This document shows positions 57,878 to 64,000 of a DNA stretch of 64,000 nucleotides, in pieces; the first letter of the stretch is position 1, and each line of letters begins with the position of its first letter. The DNA is taken from NCBI GenBank assembly GCA_019634735.1, contig JAHCAT010000005.1:1-64000 (forward strand). Reading direction: 5' to 3'. Both the position numbers and the translations under genes were made by a program. The stretch comes from Lysobacterales bacterium. GTDB lineage: Bacteria > Pseudomonadota > Gammaproteobacteria > Xanthomonadales > UBA2363. A model generated the notes under the pieces. The model was given only the letters and a program-made list of their open reading frames with translations, made no database searches and was not told the DNA's origin.

Positions 57878-59155
57878 ATGACGCGCCCCACGCTTCGAGC
57901 CCTTTGCCTGCTGATGACCCTGTTCGCGCCTGCAGCGGTCCTCGCCCAGGTCACGCCCAACCTGTTCCTGACGGTCGGACCTGGCGAGCCCGAGCCCGGA
58001 CCCGGCCTGCTGTCCAGCCACATTGTCGAGGTCGACCTTTCGATCGTCCGCGCCGCACCGGTGCTGCTGGTCAACGCGCCGGGCTACCTGAGGGTAGCGA
58101 TGCGCACGTCCTTCGAGGAACGCGACGACGGGTTCCGATGGGCCGGTCGCATCGACGCCGGCAACGAGGTGGTGATCACCGCGCAGCGGGGCCACCTTCA
58201 TGTCTGGTTCGGAGGCGTCGACGGCCGCTGGCATGTCCATCCCCGCGGCGCCGCACTCCGACTGTCCGAGGTCGACACCAGTTTCGACTTCCCCCACGAC
58301 CAGATCGTCGATCCGCCCGCCCCGCCTGTGAATCCCGACCTCCCGCCGACGCATCCCAAGAGCGGCCCGGGGACCGTCGAGGGCGGCATGGTCCACATCG
58401 ATTTCTGGATCCTCTACACCCAGGCTGCGCGCGACGGGGCTGGCGGCGAGAACGAGATACAGGCGTTTGCCCAGCACCTGATCGACGTCAGCAACCAGGC
58501 CCTTGCCAACAGCGGCATCGACGAGGTTCGTTACCGCCTGCGCCGCGCGTCCATGGCCAACATCCCGGACGGGCTGAGCGCGAACGACACGCTGCTCTCG
58601 CTTCGCGGGTTGCCCGGTCTTGCACAGATGCGCACCGCCTATGGCGCCGATGCGGTGGTGCTGCTGGCGGAAAACTTCAGCGACTGGTCGGCTGGGGTCG
58701 CCTATATCCAGCGCAATCCCGGGCCGGCCTTCGCCGAGAACGCGCTCGCCGTGGTCTCCCGCCACTGGACGCAGTCCAGCCCGGTGTTCACCCACGAGAC
58801 CGGCCATCTGCTCGGCATGGAGCACGACCCCGACACGGCCGGCCTGCCGCCGGGCGCCTCCGCATTCCCCTGGGCTCACGGCCACCGGTCGGCGGTCGGC
58901 GACGATCCGCCACCGGAGCCCGGCTTCCACACCATCATGGCGTATCATCACATCAACTGCGGAACCCCTTGTTCGAGCGTGCTGTATTTCTCCAACCCCG
59001 ATATCGAGATCGACCTGGCCGGTACCCCGACCCCGGTGGGTGTCAGCGGCGAGCGCGACAACGCCCGGGTGGCGCGTGAGGTGGCGGCCATCAATGCCGC
59101 GTTCCGCGACGAGACCGACGCACTGATGGTGGGCGGCTTCGACTATGCCCTGTGA
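57878..59155 (+). CDS. Secreted zinc metalloprotease (metzincin, reprolysin-like)
   Basis: This 425-residue protein has a signal peptide ending near AAVLAQ (about residue 24), a beta-rich pro-region (about 30-145) and a catalytic domain. The zinc motif is HETGHLLGMEH (His306, Glu307, His310, His316) and the Met-turn is TIMAY (Met354), the pair that defines metzincins. The start at 57878 has a GGGAGA ribosome-binding site. It ends in DALMVGGFDYAL, a weak match to the VF-x-x-GF motif of other exported proteins here. After its TGA the same frame stays open into the next gene. Confidence 0.9.
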   Translation: MTRPTLRALCLLMTLFAPAAVLAQVTPNLFLTVGPGEPEPGPGLLSSHIVEVDLSIVRAAPVLLVNAPGYLRVAMRTSFEERDDGFRWAGRIDAGNEVVITAQRGHLHVWFGGVDGRWHVHPRGAALRLSEVDTSFDFPHDQIVDPPAPPVNPDLPPTHPKSGPGTVEGGMVHIDFWILYTQAARDGAGGENEIQAFAQHLIDVSNQALANSGIDEVRYRLRRASMANIPDGLSANDTLLSLRGLPGLAQMRTAYGADAVVLLAENFSDWSAGVAYIQRNPGPAFAENALAVVSRHWTQSSPVFTHETGHLLGMEHDPDTAGLPPGASAFPWAHGHRSAVGDDPPPEPGFHTIMAYHHINCGTPCSSVLYFSNPDIEIDLAGTPTPVGVSGERDNARVAREVAAINAAFRDETDALMVGGFDYAL

Positions 59156-59167
59156 TGTCCTGACCTT

Positions 59168-59701
59168 GTGACCGGCGCGGCATCGACGCTTGCAGGCAAC
59201 CCGCCCACCCTCCGGGTCGAAGCGTTCCCGAGAGAGGACCGCCTGTCGCCCGGCCAGCCGCTGATCGTCGATCTCAGGGTCGAGAATCGGTCGTCCGCCG
59301 ACCTCGCCCAGGTGCTGGTCGCCAGCGGCAGCTTCACCCTGACCTCGGGCGTCGGTGCGACCGGCATCGGCTGCACGCTGGAAATCTCCACGACCACGCC
59401 CCTGCCGCCATTGCCGCCGCGCCCGCCGCTGTTCGCCTTCACCTGGCAGGCCGGGCCACTGGCCGCCGGTGAGTCGGCGAACTGCACGGCGCATCTGCCG
59501 GGCACGCTGCATCCCGGAACCGAAACCATCGGAATGGCGAGCCTGGCGGCCGGCGTGCTGCAGCAGCATCCGGGCTTTTCCTATGTGATCGTCGCACCGC
59601 CGCTGCCGGTGCCCGGGCCGACCGCGCCTTTCCTGCCGCTGCTCGCACTGGCGATGCTGGCTGCCGCGCTCGCCGCGTTCGCCCGTCCCCGTTCCGGCTG
59701 A
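59168..59701 (+). CDS. Small protein with DUF11-like domain and C-terminal membrane anchor
   Basis: This 177-residue product would start at the GTG at 59168. It has an Ig-like domain (about 15-110, LIVDLRVENRSSADLAQVLVASG and AGESANCTAH), resembling DUF11-type repeats. A proline-rich spacer and a C-terminal helix with basic end follow (PVPGPTAPFLPLLALAMLAAALAAFARPRSG), like a sorting or anchoring signal of the PEP/IPTL-CTERM style. It has no signal peptide. It lies in the same reading frame as the upstream protease, separated by one TGA and four codons, so it may be the detached C terminus of that protein. Confidence 0.6.
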   Translation: MTGAASTLAGNPPTLRVEAFPREDRLSPGQPLIVDLRVENRSSADLAQVLVASGSFTLTSGVGATGIGCTLEISTTTPLPPLPPRPPLFAFTWQAGPLAAGESANCTAHLPGTLHPGTETIGMASLAAGVLQQHPGFSYVIVAPPLPVPGPTAPFLPLLALAMLAAALAAFARPRSG

Positions 59702-59727
59702 ATCCGCTTGCCCGCAGCGCCGCAGGC

Positions 59728-59733
59728 TATGCT
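59728..59733 (+). promoter_or_regulatory. Probable -10 of the STAS-MlaE gene, implying a leaderless mRNA
   Basis: TATGCT ends 7 bp before the ATG at 59740, so transcription would start at or next to the start codon. TTGCCC at 59708-59713 could be a -35, but the 14-bp spacer is short. Confidence 0.4.
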
Positions 59734-59739
59734 TGCGCC

Positions 59740-60849
59740 ATGGCCGATTTCCGCATCGACCCGGACGGGGATGCCGTGCTCGAAGCGCGCGGCGCCTGGA
59801 CGCTGGACAATTTTGCGCGCCTGCAGCCGCGCCTCGACCAGGCGACGCCGCCCACGCGGCCCCTCCCCGGTGTCGACCTCTCCGGGCTGTCCCTGCTCGA
59901 CAGCGCCGGCGCGCTGCTGATCGCGCGCGTCCTGCACCGCCACCGCCTGGACATGGCTGCCGTGGCCGGTGCCAACGAAGCCCAACGGGCATTGCTGGCT
60001 GCGGCCCTGGCGACCCTGGACCAACCGGTCGCGCATCCGCGCCCTCCGCACTGGACCGACCTTTTCGCCCACGCCGGCTCGGCGACCCTGGAACTGGTCG
60101 CCCAGGTCAGGCGCCTGCTGGGCTTCGTCGGCGAGGTGTTGATGGCCGTGCCGACAGTGCTGTTCCGTCCGCGCCGCTGGCGGCCCGTCTCGGTGGTGCA
60201 CCACATCGAGCAGACCGGCGTCGACGCGCTGCCGATCGTCGCCCTGCTTTCCTTCATGGTCGGCGCCGTGATCACCTTCCTGGGCGCGGTCGTGCTCCGC
60301 GACTTCGGCGCCAGCGTTTTCGCGGTGGAGCTGGTCTCTTTCTCGTTCCTGCGGGAATTCGGCGTGCTGCTCGCGGCGATCCTGCTGGCCGGCCGGACCG
60401 CAAGCGCCTTCACCGCGCAGATCGGCGCCATGAAGGCGCGCGAGGAGATCGACGCCATCCGAACCCTGGGCATGGACCCGATCGAGGTTCTGGTGCTGCC
60501 GCGGCTGCTCGCCCTGCTGATCGTGGTCCCCCTGCTCAGCTTCGTGGCGATGGCCTCCGGCATCCTCGGCGGCCTGGTGATCTGCGCCCTGTCGCTGGAA
60601 ATCACGCCGGCGATGTTCCTGGCACGCTTCCAGGACACCTTCGAACTGCGCCACTTCGCGGTCGGCATCGCCAAGGCGCCGGTTTTCGCGGTTGTGATCG
60701 GCCTGATCGGCTGCCTGGAGGGCTTCAAGGTCGAGGGCAGCGCGGAATCGGTCGGCCAGCGCACCACGTCGAGCGTGGTGCAGTCGATCTTCCTGGTGAT
60801 CCTGCTGGACGCGGTGTTCGCCCTGGTCTTCCAGGAACTCGGCCTGTGA
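59740..60849 (+). CDS. STAS domain fused to MlaE-type ABC permease
   Basis: In this 369-residue protein the first 95 residues form a STAS domain (GVDLSGLSLLDSAGALLIARVL), the role played by separate MlaB in E. coli. The remaining part is an MlaE-family permease with five to six membrane helices. Its typical blocks are FLREFGVLLAAILLAGRTASAFTAQIGAMKAREEIDAIRTLGMDP and VIGLIGCLEGFKVEGSAESVGQRTTSSVV. MlaE proteins move phospholipids between the membranes. The GTG of the ATPase gene overlaps its stop by 4 bp. No MCE-domain (MlaD) gene follows, unlike in usual mla operons. Confidence 0.92.
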   Translation: MADFRIDPDGDAVLEARGAWTLDNFARLQPRLDQATPPTRPLPGVDLSGLSLLDSAGALLIARVLHRHRLDMAAVAGANEAQRALLAAALATLDQPVAHPRPPHWTDLFAHAGSATLELVAQVRRLLGFVGEVLMAVPTVLFRPRRWRPVSVVHHIEQTGVDALPIVALLSFMVGAVITFLGAVVLRDFGASVFAVELVSFSFLREFGVLLAAILLAGRTASAFTAQIGAMKAREEIDAIRTLGMDPIEVLVLPRLLALLIVVPLLSFVAMASGILGGLVICALSLEITPAMFLARFQDTFELRHFAVGIAKAPVFAVVIGLIGCLEGFKVEGSAESVGQRTTSSVVQSIFLVILLDAVFALVFQELGL

Positions 60850-61667
60850 CCCGGGAACCGGAAAACGTCATCGAGGTGCGCGGCCTGGACAGCCGGTTCG
60901 GAAGCCAGGTTGTGCATCGCGGCCTGGATCTGGACGTGCGTCGCGGGGAGATCCTCGGCGTGGTCGGCGGCTCCGGCTCCGGAAAGTCGGTCCTGATGCG
61001 CAGCATCGTCGGGCTGCGTCGGCCCGACGGGGGCCGGGTGAAGGTGTTCGGCAGGGACCTGGCCAGCCTGCCCGTCGCGGGCCGCCGGGCCGTGGAGCGG
61101 CGCTTCGGCATACTGTTCCAGGACGGCGCCCTGTTCTCATCACTGACCGTCGGCGAGAACGTCAAGGTCCCGCTGCGCGAATGGCACCCCGACCTGGATC
61201 CCTTCCAGCTCGAACTGCTTAGCGACCTGAAGGTCGTCCTGGCAGGATTGCCGGAGCCCGCGGGCGACAAGTATCCCAGCCAGTTGTCGGGTGGCATGCG
61301 CAAGCGCGCCGCCCTGGCGCGCGCCCTGGCGCTGGACCCGGACATCCTTTTCCTCGACGAGCCCACCGCGGGTCTGGATCCCATCGCCGCTGCTGCCTTC
61401 GATGCCCTGCTGCGCACCCTGCGCGATGCGCTGGGACTGACCGTGTTCCTGATCACCCACGACCTGGACACCCTGTACACCATCTGCGACCGGGTCGCGG
61501 TGATCGCCGAGCAGCGCATCCTGGTCAACGCGCCCCTGGCCGAGGTCGAGCAATTCGAACACCCCTGGGTCAGGGACTACTTCCACGGCCCGCGCGGCCG
61601 TGCCGCCGGTGCGGCCGCAATTCGCGCCGCCGATTCCTTCGAGACGGAAACGCCCCGACAGACATGA
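60846..61667 (+). CDS. MlaF-type ABC transporter ATPase
   Basis: This 273-residue ATPase has Walker A GGSGSGKS, Q-loop RRFGILFQDGALFSSLTVGENV, signature LSGGMRKRAALARALALDPD, Walker B ILFLDEPTAGLDP and switch LITHDLDTL. LFSSLTVGENV with SGGMRKR is the pattern of MlaF/Mkl-type retrograde lipid transporters. It starts at GTG 60846, overlapping the permease stop, and ends with a 4-bp overlap with the methyltransferase gene. An alanine-rich C-terminal tail of about 30 residues follows the domain. Confidence 0.93.
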   Translation: MTREPENVIEVRGLDSRFGSQVVHRGLDLDVRRGEILGVVGGSGSGKSVLMRSIVGLRRPDGGRVKVFGRDLASLPVAGRRAVERRFGILFQDGALFSSLTVGENVKVPLREWHPDLDPFQLELLSDLKVVLAGLPEPAGDKYPSQLSGGMRKRAALARALALDPDILFLDEPTAGLDPIAAAAFDALLRTLRDALGLTVFLITHDLDTLYTICDRVAVIAEQRILVNAPLAEVEQFEHPWVRDYFHGPRGRAAGAAAIRAADSFETETPRQT

Positions 61668-62383
61668 CTACCACCTCCGCCACCGAAGCCAATCCCCTGC
61701 AGGAGTACTTCCGCAACAACCCGGGCAGGCTGATCAACAAGTGGCTGCACTATTTCGACGTCTATCACCGTCACTTCGCCCGGTACCGTGGCCGGCCCTG
61801 CACTCTGGTCGAGATCGGCGTCTACCACGGCGGTTCTCTGCAGATGTGGCGGGACTACCTGGGACCGCAGGCCCGCATCATCGGCGTCGACATCAATCCC
61901 AGGCTGACCGGGCTGGACGAGCCGGGCGTCGAGATCGTCATCGGCGACCAGTCGGACCGCGGCTTCCTGCGCGAGCTCGCCCGACGTGCCGGTGCCATCG
62001 ACATCCTGATCGACGATGGTGGCCATACCATGGCGCAGCAGATCACCACGCTCGAGGAACTCTACGGCGCGGTGGCTGCGGACGGCGTGCTGCTGGTCGA
62101 GGACACCCACACCAGCTACTGGCGGGAATACGGCGGCGGCCTGCGCAACCCGTTCACGTTCATGGAGTTCGCCAAGCGCCTGGTCGACGAACTGAACGCC
62201 TGGCACTCCCGCGACGCCAACAGCCTGGCGCCCGGTCCGTTCACCACGACGGCGCGATCCATGCACTTCTACGACAGCATCGTGGTGATCGAGAAGGGGC
62301 CGCACCCGAAACCGTCCGAAGCGGCCACCGGCACGCCCAGCTTCCCGATCGAAACCCCGGTCAACGAGCCCGCGCCACGTTGA
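61664..62383 (+). CDS. Class I SAM-dependent methyltransferase (CmcI/macrocin-type)
   Basis: This 239-residue protein has a Rossmann-type methyltransferase core. Motif I is LVEIGVYHGGSLQMW, the acidic end of strand 2 is IIGVDIN, and further motifs are VIGDQSD and IDILIDDGGHTMAQQ, the last being typical of the CmcI/macrocin O-methyltransferase group (metal-binding Asp-Asp and His). YHGGSLQMW fits that group too. The substrate is unknown; neighbours suggest a lipid or envelope molecule (inference). It overlaps the ATPase gene by 4 bp and is convergent with rplI. Confidence 0.85.
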   Translation: MTTTSATEANPLQEYFRNNPGRLINKWLHYFDVYHRHFARYRGRPCTLVEIGVYHGGSLQMWRDYLGPQARIIGVDINPRLTGLDEPGVEIVIGDQSDRGFLRELARRAGAIDILIDDGGHTMAQQITTLEELYGAVAADGVLLVEDTHTSYWREYGGGLRNPFTFMEFAKRLVDELNAWHSRDANSLAPGPFTTTARSMHFYDSIVVIEKGPHPKPSEAATGTPSFPIETPVNEPAPR

Positions 62384-62437
62384 AGCGGTGGCGCGGGCCG
62401 GGCCGCATGCGGCCGGCTGTCGGGTCCCGCAAACGAA

Positions 62438-62465
62438 ACGGGCGCCGCTGCGAGGCGGCGCCCGT
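62438..62465 (-). terminator. Rho-independent terminator after rplI
   Basis: On the minus strand ACGGGCGCCGC and GCGGCGCCCGT form a perfect 11-bp stem with a 6-nt loop, followed by TTCGTTT. It lies 39 bp beyond the rplI stop and closes the rpsF-rpsR-rplI transcript. Confidence 0.9.
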
Positions 62466-62504
62466 CCGGTGATGCTGCGAGGACCGTCGGTCGAAGACCG
62501 GGCC

Positions 62505-62954
62505 TCAGGCTTCCGGTACGACCTCGATCTTGACGGTCCGCTCGACGTCGGCGTGCAGGTGCACCACGACCTCGAACTCGCCGACCTTGCGGATCGCACC
62601 CTCGGGCATGATCACCTCGCTCTTCGACAGCGGCTTGCCGGCGCTGGTGAAGGCCTCGGCGATGTCGCGCGGACCGACCGAGCCGAACAGCTTGCCCTCG
62701 GTGGAGGCGTTGGCCTTGATGGTGACGCTGGCCTCCTCGAAGGCGGCGGCACGGGTGTTGGCGTCGGCCAGAAGCTGGTTGGCCTTGGCCTCGTAGTCGG
62801 CGCGACGGGCCTCGAAGGTCTCGATGTTGGCCTTGGTCGCCGGCACCGCCTTGCCCTGCGGGACCAGGTAGTTGCGGCCGTAGCCCGGCTTCACCTTGAC
62901 CCGGTCGCCCAGGCCGCCGAGGTTGGTCACCTTCTGCAGCAGAATCAGTTCCAT
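62505..62954 (-). CDS. rplI: 50S ribosomal protein L9
   Basis: L9 binds 23S rRNA near the L1 stalk and reaches over the ribosome surface. The 149-residue product has the normal length. The N-terminal domain is [36 protein letters not shown], where NLG-LGD and the basic PGYGRNYL are family signatures. The long connecting helix follows, and the C-terminal domain has [16 protein letters not shown]. It starts 103 bp after the rpsR stop. Confidence 0.98.
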   Translation of the reverse strand: MELILLQKVTNLGGLGDRVKVKPGYGRNYLVPQGKAVPATKANIETFEARRADYEAKANQLLADANTRAAAFEEASVTIKANASTEGKLFGSVGPRDIAEAFTSAGKPLSKSEVIMPEGAIRKVGEFEVVVHLHADVERTVKIEVVPEA

Positions 62955-63057
62955 GGTGGTTCTCCGTGTCCGTTAGCGGGCGGGCCCGCAACTGCGTGGC
63001 TGTCCGAACATGCGCCGGACGGCCGGCCGGGGATTCGCCCGGACCGGCCGCGCCGGA

Positions 63058-63282
63058 TCAGTGGTTGTCGGTGTAAGGGATCAGCGCCAGGAAGCGCGCG
63101 CGCTTGATGGCGGTGGCGAGCTGCCGCTGGAAGCGCGCCTTGGTGCCGGTGATGCGGCTGGGAACGATCTTGCCGTTCTCGGTCACGTACTGGCGCAGGG
63201 TGCCCAGATCCTTGTAGTCGATCTCGGTGACGCCCTCGGCGGTGAACTTGCAGAACTTGCGGCGGCGGAAGAAACGGGACAT
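63058..63282 (-). CDS. rpsR: 30S ribosomal protein S18
   Basis: S18 pairs with S6 on the 30S platform. The 74-residue product begins [17 protein letters not shown] and contains [50 protein letters not shown], the family consensus. It lies 11 bp after the rpsF stop. No priB gene is present between rpsF and rpsR, as is usual outside the enterics. Confidence 0.98.
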   Translation of the reverse strand: MSRFFRRRKFCKFTAEGVTEIDYKDLGTLRQYVTENGKIVPSRITGTKARFQRQLATAIKRARFLALIPYTDNH

Positions 63283-63293
63283 GGCGGGCTCCT

Positions 63294-63743
63294 TCAGGCG
63301 GCGGGCTGGCTGTCGTCGCCGGCGTCGGCGCCGGCCTCCTCGTCACCGCCCTGGCGCGGGCTCAGCGACTTCGGCTCGGGATCGGCATAGCCGTACTCGG
63401 TCTCGATCCGGCGCGGCTTCTCATCCTTGTTCTTGAGGATGTAGGACTGCTCGGTGACCGGCTCCTCACGGCTGATGATCAGGTGACGCAGTACCGCATC
63501 GTTGAAGCGGAAGCCGGCTTCCAGCTCCTGCAGGACGGGGCGCGTGCACTCGATGTTCATCAGCACGTAGTGGGCCTTGGCCAGCCGCTCGATCGGATAC
63601 GCCAGCTGGCGCCGGCCCCAGTCCTCGAGGCGGTGGATGGTGCCGCCGTCGCCTTCGATCAGGCCACGGTAGCGCTCGATCATGGCCGGCACCTGTTCGC
63701 TCTGGTCCGGATGGACCAGGAACACGACTTCGTAATGACGCAT
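63294..63743 (-). CDS. rpsF: 30S ribosomal protein S6
   Basis: S6 is a 149-residue alpha/beta protein of the 30S platform. [25 protein letters not shown] and [32 protein letters not shown] are characteristic. The C-terminal 40 residues are an acidic, unstructured tail ([18 protein letters not shown]), reminiscent of the glutamate tail added by RimK in E. coli. The start at 63743 is preceded by an AAGGAAC ribosome-binding site. It is the first gene of the operon. Confidence 0.98.
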   Translation of the reverse strand: MRHYEVVFLVHPDQSEQVPAMIERYRGLIEGDGGTIHRLEDWGRRQLAYPIERLAKAHYVLMNIECTRPVLQELEAGFRFNDAVLRHLIISREEPVTEQSYILKNKDEKPRRIETEYGYADPEPKSLSPRQGGDEEAGADAGDDSQPAA

Positions 63744-64000
63744 TGGGTTGTTCCTTGTGGATGTCCCCCGTCGCCGGGGGAGGCAGCCCCCCGCCGGGCG
63801 GTGGGGCAAGGGTCGCCGAAACCCGGCGAGCCGAGCATTCTGGCGGCTGTCGAGGGCGGACGCAAGCCGGGCCCGCCGCGTTCCGCGCCGCCTGCCGCGG
63901 CCCGGGGGCGGCGCCCAGCGCAGGAAATCGCAGAACCGGAATCGGCGCTGGCGGCGCCCGGGGGGGGGGATCGAACCCGCCCCGGCCCGCGGGCGGCTCC
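63744..64000. other. rpsF leader and upstream region
   Basis: On the minus strand the leader can form a C5/G5 hairpin with loop GGCGAC about 20-40 nt before the start codon. This could be part of an S6:S18 autoregulatory leader, which is common upstream of rpsF, but I cannot confirm the conserved CCG box. The far end (63949-63990) resembles the 3' part of a tRNA but cannot be completed inside the window. Confidence 0.3.

Noticed and set aside
63949..64000. 3' part of a tRNA on the minus strand (TTCGATC T-loop, GGGCGCC acceptor half, CCA)
   Set aside because: The T-stem side is a run of nine Cs instead of five, so a standard T-arm followed by the acceptor does not fit, and the 5' half would lie outside the window. 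It could be a real tRNA with a homopolymer error, but this cannot be decided here.

Overview
The window looks like a piece of a high-GC (about 70 %) gammaproteobacterial chromosome, most likely from the Xanthomonadales/Lysobacterales. The grounds are gene content and order: an S46 dipeptidyl peptidase, miaA/hfq/hflX/hflK/hflC/purA in the gammaproteobacterial order, a suf operon led by an Rrf2-type regulator, the AmgK-MurU pair, an endonuclease-type MutL, and exported proteins with a VF-x-x-GF(E/D/Q) C-terminal motif. The placement is inferred from memory of these families, not from a search. Nearly all of it is core-genome DNA: no phage, no transposase, no CRISPR array and no toxin-antitoxin system was seen.

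Layout. 0-3.6 kb: heptamer repeat array, ThrE-type exporter, EamA transporter, tsaB. 3.8-8.3 kb: a giant secreted subtilisin. 8.7-13.4 kb: octaheme cytochrome, DUF1684 protein and mutL on the minus strand. 13.7-17.9 kb: RNase T, FmdB zinc ribbon, prolyl oligopeptidase lipoprotein, hemerythrin-like protein, then a second heptamer array. 18.1-21.6 kb: rlmB-rnr and tRNA-Leu(CAG). 21.8-27.1 kb: CvrA-type antiporter, tandem glycine riboswitch, a 73-bp tandem repeat and gcvP. 27.3-36.1 kb: alpha/beta hydrolase, TlpA-like protein and the purA-yjeT-hflC-hflK-hflX-hfq-miaA block, split by a terminator and by a short inverted-repeat element. 36.2-40.4 kb: S46 peptidase and a PKD/beta-helix secreted protein. 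41.0-45.4 kb: an FHA-AAA+ regulator overlapping a Ser/Thr kinase. 45.6-52.2 kb: sufR-sufB-DUF3703-sufC-sufD-sufS with a DJ-1/GNAT fusion as last gene. 52.6-57.5 kb: DUF3185, a beta-helix protein, a propeller protein, amgK-murU. 57.9-62.4 kb: a metzincin protease, a small anchored protein, and an MlaE/MlaF-like ABC pair with a methyltransferase. 62.5-63.7 kb: rpsF-rpsR-rplI.

How the genes work together. The suf cluster is a translationally coupled Fe-S assembly operon under its own Fe-S-sensing repressor. AmgK-MurU recycles cell-wall sugars. HflKC/HflX/Hfq/MiaA is the classical post-transcriptional and protein quality-control block. The kinase and FHA-AAA+ protein overlap by 11 bp and probably form one signalling unit.

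The most unusual signals are four families of short repeats: 7-bp arrays at three sites, a 73-bp repeat between a riboswitch and its gene, and a 156-bp inverted-repeat element in at least four copies that often sits at 3' ends of genes. Next come the altered GAFTGA loop of the FHA-AAA+ protein, the DJ-1/GNAT fusion in the suf operon, and the recurrent VF-x-x-GF motif in exported proteins.
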